Positions 58,077 to 64,000 of a stretch of DNA of 64,000 nt are shown one piece after another. The stretch's first letter is position 1; each line of letters begins with the position of its first letter. The DNA is from Phylloscopus collybita (lineage: Eukaryota > Chordata > Aves > Passeriformes > Phylloscopidae): positions 8,044,001-8,108,000 of the forward strand of contig JAJNNQ010000024.1 in the NCBI GenBank assembly GCA_027886175.1. The letters are read 5' to 3'. Under the pieces are notes generated by a model. That model was not told where the DNA came from. It saw nothing but the letters and a program-made list of their open reading frames with translations, and did no database searches. A program made the translations under genes and the position numbers.

Positions 58077-61000
58077 GAGAAGCTTTTCTTTTCTAATCGT
58101 GTGTGTTAAATTTGTGGGTATTTCAGAAAGTAAACTTATTTTTTGCAAAAGATGGGTAAACACAGGGTTGACTTTTTTTTTTTTTTTTTCCTTATCACTT
58201 CATTTCCAAGTGAGATTAAACCTCTTATCAACTGATTCTATTCAAAAGTAATTTCATGTAGCAGCTACAGGCCAGTGGCTATTCAGCATTTCTTTGACAG
58301 GTGGGCAGGTGGTGCTTGCCCTGTTCAGTTGCATCTTCTTAAGTTACTTCCCCTGCTGGTGTAAACCAATGTCACTCCATGAAATTCAAAGGTTATGTTT
58401 GAACTTAGTTGCAGGTGCATTATATCAGAATAGCACATTCTGAGTATGTGTCCTGGAGGTATTCAGACCGTGTCATCAAAAGCTGAGGCAAGACCTAAAT
58501 CTGAAAACTGCAGTCCAGCATTTTCTTAAGTGAGGCAGAAGTTCGTATATGTGGAACTCAAAAATACATGTTTTGGGTTTGGGATGTCTGACTGTAGGAA
58601 AACTGAAATTTTAGATTTCATTTTCCTCACCCTTCTCTCCTTACATCCCCGTTTTCCTGTTGCCATGCAGACAAACATCCTCAGTTGTGTTAGGATGCCT
58701 GTTTATAGGGCTTTCTTTCAACCCAATCAGGGAATTGATTTGGGCTAATAAAAAAGGCAGTAAGGGAAGGGTTTGTTGTTTTTTTTTTTTAATTTTTAAG
58801 AGAGAATCCTAATCAGAGCTGTAGCATAGAGTAGCAAATGATTGTGCCAGTGTAGTAGAAAGCAAAGTGCACCATGAGACAGGTGAAGGAATAGTTTAAG
58901 GTGCCATTGCCACAAAACACTTTGCACTTGAAATGACAACTTTAGAGGAATTCCTACAAACACAAAAGTCCTGCCGTGCTTGTTCAACAAGATGCTAACA
59001 GCTGCCCACAAAAGGCTCCTACAAGTGCAAAAGGGAAAGACAAGTGGGTTTGCTTATCAGAGATTCAAATTAAGTGGGGAAAATTGCGTTGATAGCAGCT
59101 GTATGTCTTTGAAACCGGCTACATGGTGTGCTAGAGATGCTGTTTCTAAGCTTCAGGGTACGAGTCAAGATATTTGACTCATAACCTGACATGAAATAAA
59201 AAGCAAAGCATATGAGAATGCAGCAGACCAGAGGGATCAGATGTGCTGGCTGTTACCTTGATACTTTTTTTGGCAGGTGATAAAGGTTAAAGGATAAAGG
59301 ATTTTAAGCAGCCAAGAGGGTGCACAAGTGAAGCGGGGTCAATATCACAGGAAGAAATAAAAGACATGCTCTGCCCCAAAGTCTAACATATAAAAATTGA
59401 ATAAGCTGTCAGCTTTATGTAATATTTACTCTAGGGTGGAAATTAGTAGTTACCTTAGCAACACTAGTATCACCAGAGACATAGCCATGCTGACTCTGAT
59501 TTACAGAGATGCATTTACTCTGACAATGTATTAAGTAACCTTTCTGAATGTTTTACTGTGGCTTTATGACAAACGAGGCACACTGCAACCAAGAAAAATG
59601 GTTTCTTCAGATTTCAAAACACTACATGCTGGTCAGACCCTTAACTAGAATAAATCTAAGGCTTCATTTGCCAAGGAAATAATGCTGATTTATTGCAGTG
59701 GAAGAACCAGCTCATCATTTTGAGCAGCACCATGGTTTATTGCCATTCACTCTTTTAACTTGTCAGCTATGAGGGAGTTTGATTTTGTAATATCATGGTC
59801 ATGAAAATGAGAATGGTTAACAACCCTCAGTGCTGCCAGATCTACTGGGGTAATTGAAGTGTGCCTTTACCTCTAAATTCAGGGTTGGCTTAGATTTTCT
59901 TCTGTCCCAGAATGCTTCAAATATTAGGAACACAACAAAGAAGTAATTACTGAAAGCACAGCTTTTTATCAGGAAAGTTCTGAATTTGGTCCTATGATGC
60001 TGCATGGTTCATCTTACATGCTAGTTGAATTATTTAATCCCATAAAGTTGTCAGCAGTCTGAGCTTCCTTATACACATACCACCACACAGCCATCTTCAA
60101 AAGATACATTAAAGTATACTGAATCTTATTTTAAGTACTCCAAGCAAGAGTGTCTGCTGTCTTTCAGGCTAAATTATTAGCTCTCAATAATACATGGAAA
60201 CTGCTCCTTATTTGTATGCTGAATTTACTAAATTTTTAGCTTCTTCAGCTCATGTATTGTGAGTGAATTCTGATACTGCAGATTTTCAGGTTACTTTAAA
60301 GCTTAAGTACACCACATACTCTTGAAAGTTTTGACATTCTTTTCTCCATAGTAAACAAAGCAGATTGCATTTATGGCATGACTCTCTGAGTTATTTTGAG
60401 TATCTTCTTAGAACTCTGCTAAAATCTCTCCTTGAAGCACAAGTACCAAGTGGTTGGTACATATTATCCTTCTACCACCTGTAGACACCTTGTCCCCAGA
60501 GGCAAAAACACGCTCCTAATTTTGTTTCACTTTTTTATGCCTCCCAGGCCTACAGCTTATTGGGTGCAAGGAAGCTAGGTATTGATTTTCATTTTGTTTT
60601 TCCAGTTATATATTCTCTTTCCAGCTGGACTTCTTGTCCTGTCAATTTTGAGAACTTGTTCCTTTGGCCAGGATTTTCAGGCATGTGTCAGCCAATTCTA
60701 AGTGGAGGGTTCCAGCCATCATATGGAAGTGGGTCATAAGATGCATGCAGGAGGACACAAGGGCTACCACATGTACAGAAATATGAAGCATTTTCCAGGG
60801 GAGCACACTGTGCATAATAAAAAAAGATGCAGAGTAACCTCATGGCTAAAATGTGAAATCTGTCAATAGACTACAAATATATCAGCCCCTCTTATAAAAA
60901 GTGGTGTGTAGGCTCTGAGATTTCCAAACATGCATGCATTAGGCAGTTCCCAGCCAACACGTGCATGCTGCAGTCTTCCAGGAAATTCCAAATTAACCAA

Positions 61001-61509
61001 TAACTGATCCATTTGCCTGCATCACACTCATGTCCAAGCTTCTCCCTGCAAAGACTCAGTAGCCTTTCTTTGGTTGATGTTTTCTGGAGCTAACTTTGCT
61101 GCCCTGCAGGGTAGAACCTTTGTTCCTTATGACCAAGTGAATTTTCTTGTATTTTGCCATATTGATACAGAGTGCTGCTCCTACAACATCCGCATCAGTA
61201 AATTTATACCTTTGAGTAGCAAATCTTTATTATTATTATTATTGCTATACTGTAACCTTCACACTATCTGCAGACATCACTACGAGTCAAATAGATTGCT
61301 GATAAAATTATTCAATAATTTTGGATGATAGATTTATCCTTACTGGACTTTGCTTAAAATGCATTTACACTCTATAATCAATTATGGGTTTTAGAAATCC
61401 ACCAGATATTCAACTCTTATTCCACCTATTGTACCACATAATTTTTCGGTGTTGTTGTTAAAAATCTTGCCCAGATGAAAGTAAAACAAGGTAAACATTT
61501 TAGGAAATG
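58077..61509. other. Unique AT-rich sequence, no gene seen
   Basis: T runs near 58171-58189 and 58780-58790, and a short (ATT)n at 61228-61243. Nothing recognised as coding or mobile. Confidence 0.5.
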
Positions 61510-61546
61510 TTGGTATATTCCATTGCCCTATGGAATATACCAATAT
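61507..61546. repeat. Strong hairpin, 14-bp perfect stem
   Basis: TTGGTATATTCCAT at 61510-61523 pairs exactly with ATGGAATATACCAA at 61530-61543 around the 6-base loop TGCCCT. A G/T wobble and two more pairs extend the stem to 17 at 61507-61546. Confidence 0.93.
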
Positions 61547-62991
61547 AGGCATGGGATTGTGTCCAGAAGGCGACAACAGTACTGTATTTTTTAATATGAC
61601 CCACATCTCATGACTACCATTAAATTTCTGGTTTTGATGCCACAGAATCTTGAGTGAATTGTCTTTTATTTGTGTGTAAAGTCTGAATCAAGTCAGTGCT
61701 TGTTTACCACTCCCAGGAATCTCCTTATAAGAAACATTTTTTAGTACCAAAATTTGATTTTGACTTTTAAAATCCTTTAATACTTTCTTATTGATTCAGA
61801 CCCTTGATCCAAGCCAAGGTCTCTTGTTTGCAGGGATGACCTCTCCAGCTGTTTTTTTTTTTGAAAACACATTCCAACCAGGTTAAAACATAATATTTTT
61901 AGAAGATTATAGATTCTGATTCTAAATCATATTGTCTCATTATGCTAATAATATTCTATTTTTTCCCATCCTCTATTAAACTTGCTGTTCTAGCCATAAC
62001 ATTTTATTTCATATGAAAACATCCTCTCACTTTGCATCAAGTATGATTGCAGTTGTCAGTTGTATATTTATTTACCACTACTTCTGATTTTTCTGTCTAT
62101 GGTTGATAATGGCCTATTTCATCACCAATTTTTTCCCTACTATACAACATATACATATATGTATATTTATTTCTTTTTGGTCATAAATTTAGTTTCTGAA
62201 GAGTTCTGGGCTTTTCACCTAGGGCTCTAAACTTGCTTATTGTCTTCTAAAATTAAAAGCTTAAAATTAACTTTGTGTTACTATTTAAAAAAAAAAAAAA
62301 AAAAAAGTGAACTGGTAACTTTGTTTCTAGCAAAAAAAAAAAGTTAAATATATCTTAAAAGTAATGGATTCATTTGCAGCCAATATTTATCAAACGCAAA
62401 AGTTGATTAAATATCTGTATTTTCAGTTGGAATTAAAGGTTGTAAATAATTAACATTTTAATGGCATTTACCTGCCCAGTCTGGGGTGGAGAAGTGTGTT
62501 AGTAATTTCCAGGGTTTGGGTATCTTTTGGTTTCTACCTGCCTATTATTTGGTTCATAATCTTATTGGTTTATTTTGCATATGGTGTCATCATTTGAGAT
62601 GAAATCAGTGTTTGTTTAGCTTTTATTTATTCTTCGCATTTCTAGCAATTAAGAATAGTTGAGTGAGATCCCTGGTCCTGTATGAAATTCCTGTGATTTG
62701 TGGATTTTTAATAGGTGCTCATAAGATTTCTAATGATGCAGAATAACCCTGGAGAAATTGTGGGAACAGGTGAATATCTGTTCCCTTGTTTTGCTAAACA
62801 TATGGAAGACAAGATTATTTAAATGTGCCTGTGTGCTCCTGGCACTAGAGATCTGTCTTGTATTCCTTCCACCATGAGCTATTTGGAATGAAAGGAGCAG
62901 ATTAATTCCTGAATTGGTTACTGTACCACTGAAACACCTGTGAGCGAGATGTGTGTTTGTGGCTCTCCTTTAGGTCACTTCTTTTCTGGGT
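61547..62991. other. Unique AT-rich sequence, no gene seen
   Basis: A run at 62287-62306 and TATATATA-type patches near 62153-62165. No recognised element. Confidence 0.5.
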
Positions 62992-63520
62992 AATCACAGA
63001 ATCACAGAATTTCTAGGTTGGAGGAGACTTCAAGATCATCAAGTCCAGCCCATGCTCTAACACCTCAACTAGACCATGGCATCAAGTGCCACATCCAGTC
63101 TTTTTTTAAACACATCCAAGGATGGTGACTATCACCTCCCCAGGCAGGCCATTCCAGTACTTTATCACTCTTTCTGTAAAAAACTTTTTCATAACATCCA
63201 ACCTATATTTCCCTTGATTCAGCTTGAGGCTGTGTCCTCTCGTTTTGTCCATTGTTGTCTGGAGAAAGAGACCAACCCTCACCTAACCACAGCCACCTTT
63301 CAGGAAGCTGTAGAGAGTGATCAGGTCACCTCTGAGTCTCCTTTTCTCCAGGCTAAACAACCCCAACTCCCTCAGTCATTCCTCATACGGCTTGTGTTCC
63401 AAGCCCCTCAAGTAAGTGTAGTCATCCTCCTCCCTGCTAATTTCCAGGTCAAATCCATTCTGGTTGGTATTACTCTTGTACTCTTTGTGCCTTCTGCTGC
63501 ACTCATTTCATCCCACAAGT
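62992..63520 (-). mobile_element. CR1 LINE 3' region, minus strand
   Basis: Starts with two copies of the antisense octamer (AATCACAG twice), then TTTCTAGGTTGGAGGAGACT and TCAAGATCATCAAGTCCAGC. It continues through long, well-preserved antisense 3'-UTR text, including CACCTCCCCAGGCAGGCCAT followed by TCCAGTACTTTATCACTCTT, TTGAGGCTGTGTCCTCTCGT and TCTCCTTTTCTCCAGGCTAA. About 530 bases remain. It is the best-preserved CR1 in the window by eye, so perhaps the youngest. The 148-residue plus frame at 63076-63522 is its antisense shadow, not a gene. Confidence 0.96.
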
Positions 63521-63885
63521 GAGCAATGCAAGAATTGGTAGGCTACTGCTTGAACCAGATCTTTAATGAAGGCCACTTAACTGTTTTCCTTTCATTAAAT
63601 TTAGCCTGCAGAATTCTAAACAGCAGCACGTAGAGCAGAAACCTCCCTTAAGTGAAATATTTCAGCTGTGCAATCAGTCTTCAAGGTGCACAGCTGATCA
63701 CTGTGCTCCTGAGCCATGGTTCACCCTCCTGCAGAACCAAACCTCCTTGCAGAACAGGTGGGTGCAAGGCTGGGCACTTTGAGCTTTCCGTTTCTTGAGT
63801 TACTGAAATATTCTCTTTGCTAGCAGGCTGGATTACAAAACAAACGTCATGTGTTAGAGGTGTGAGGAGTTAAGGAATTACTTCC
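63521..63885. other. Unique sequence between CR1 and LTR
   Basis: Nothing recognised. Confidence 0.5.
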
Positions 63886-64000
63886 TGTCTTGGTTTGGAA
63901 AGACAGGTATCTGCCAGGGAAAGCTGGGGTTTCCCTTAGAATGGAGAATGTAAACCCCTCACCGCTGCCAAATTATAAATTTGCAATCAAGGGCTTTCAG
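63886..64000 (+). mobile_element. Start of an LTR, cut by the window end
   Basis: Begins TGTCTTGGTTTGGAAAGACA and continues TATCTGCCAGGGAAAGC, GGAGAATGTAAACCCC and CAAATTATAAATTTGC to the edge. From memory this matches the 5' end of an abundant passerine ERV LTR (endogenous-retrovirus-L-like). The family name cannot be checked here. The first 20 bases form a small TGTCTT/AAGACA-like inverted repeat. Only 115 bases are visible, so solo LTR or full element is unknown. Confidence 0.7.

Noticed and set aside
63076..63522. 148-residue plus-strand open frame
   Set aside because: It lies wholly inside a minus-strand CR1 3' region and is the antisense reading of that repeat.
1..64000. tRNA, rRNA, CRISPR array, bacterial operon or phage content
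   Set aside because: I saw no cloverleaf, regular spacer-repeat pattern, Shine-Dalgarno-led gene series or phage-like proteins anywhere in the window.

Overview
This window looks like AT-rich, gene-free vertebrate DNA from a bird, most likely a passerine. Four things point that way. There are many short, 5'-truncated CR1 LINE fragments on both strands, and CR1 is the dominant LINE of birds. There are several LTR-type retroelement pieces, and the one at the right edge resembles from memory an abundant songbird LTR family. There is no Alu- or L1-like material. No open reading frame shows a recognisable protein family apart from decayed CR1 reverse transcriptase. I found no convincing exon, tRNA, rRNA, CRISPR array or bacterial-type feature, so the window is probably intergenic or lies inside a very long intron.

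Layout. 0-14.7 kb: mostly unique AT-rich sequence, with a perfect 44-bp palindrome at the left edge, two short minus-strand CR1 tails (4.3 and 6.1 kb) and a G-quadruplex-type G run (9.04 kb). 14.6-20.9 kb: a low-complexity belt of G/T arrays and poly-T, with one CR1 tail on each strand. 21-31.9 kb: unique sequence with a small plus-strand CR1 tail, a hairpin at 26.8 kb and a possible decayed LTR near 28.2 kb. 32 kb: a pentanucleotide AT microsatellite. 37.3 kb: an internal CR1 fragment. 42.0-44.1 kb: the most structured locus. It holds two diverged related minus-strand LTRs, a third unrelated LTR nested inside one of them, and a very CpG-dense 110-bp spacer. 46.9-47.9 kb: a GC-rich island ending in a fourth minus-strand LTR. 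54.3-55.5 kb: the longest CR1 copy, with frameshifted reverse-transcriptase relics. 58 kb: an A-rich array. 61.5 kb: a strong hairpin. 63.0-63.5 kb: a minus-strand CR1. 63.9 kb to the end: the start of another LTR.

Nothing here works together as a pathway. The content is a record of retroelement insertion and decay, plus simple-sequence growth. I did not find a convincing new biological system. The best leads are the nested LTR cluster at 42-44 kb with its hairpin near the predicted cap site, and the edge palindrome. Boundaries of repeats were placed by eye and most can be off by 10-30 bases.
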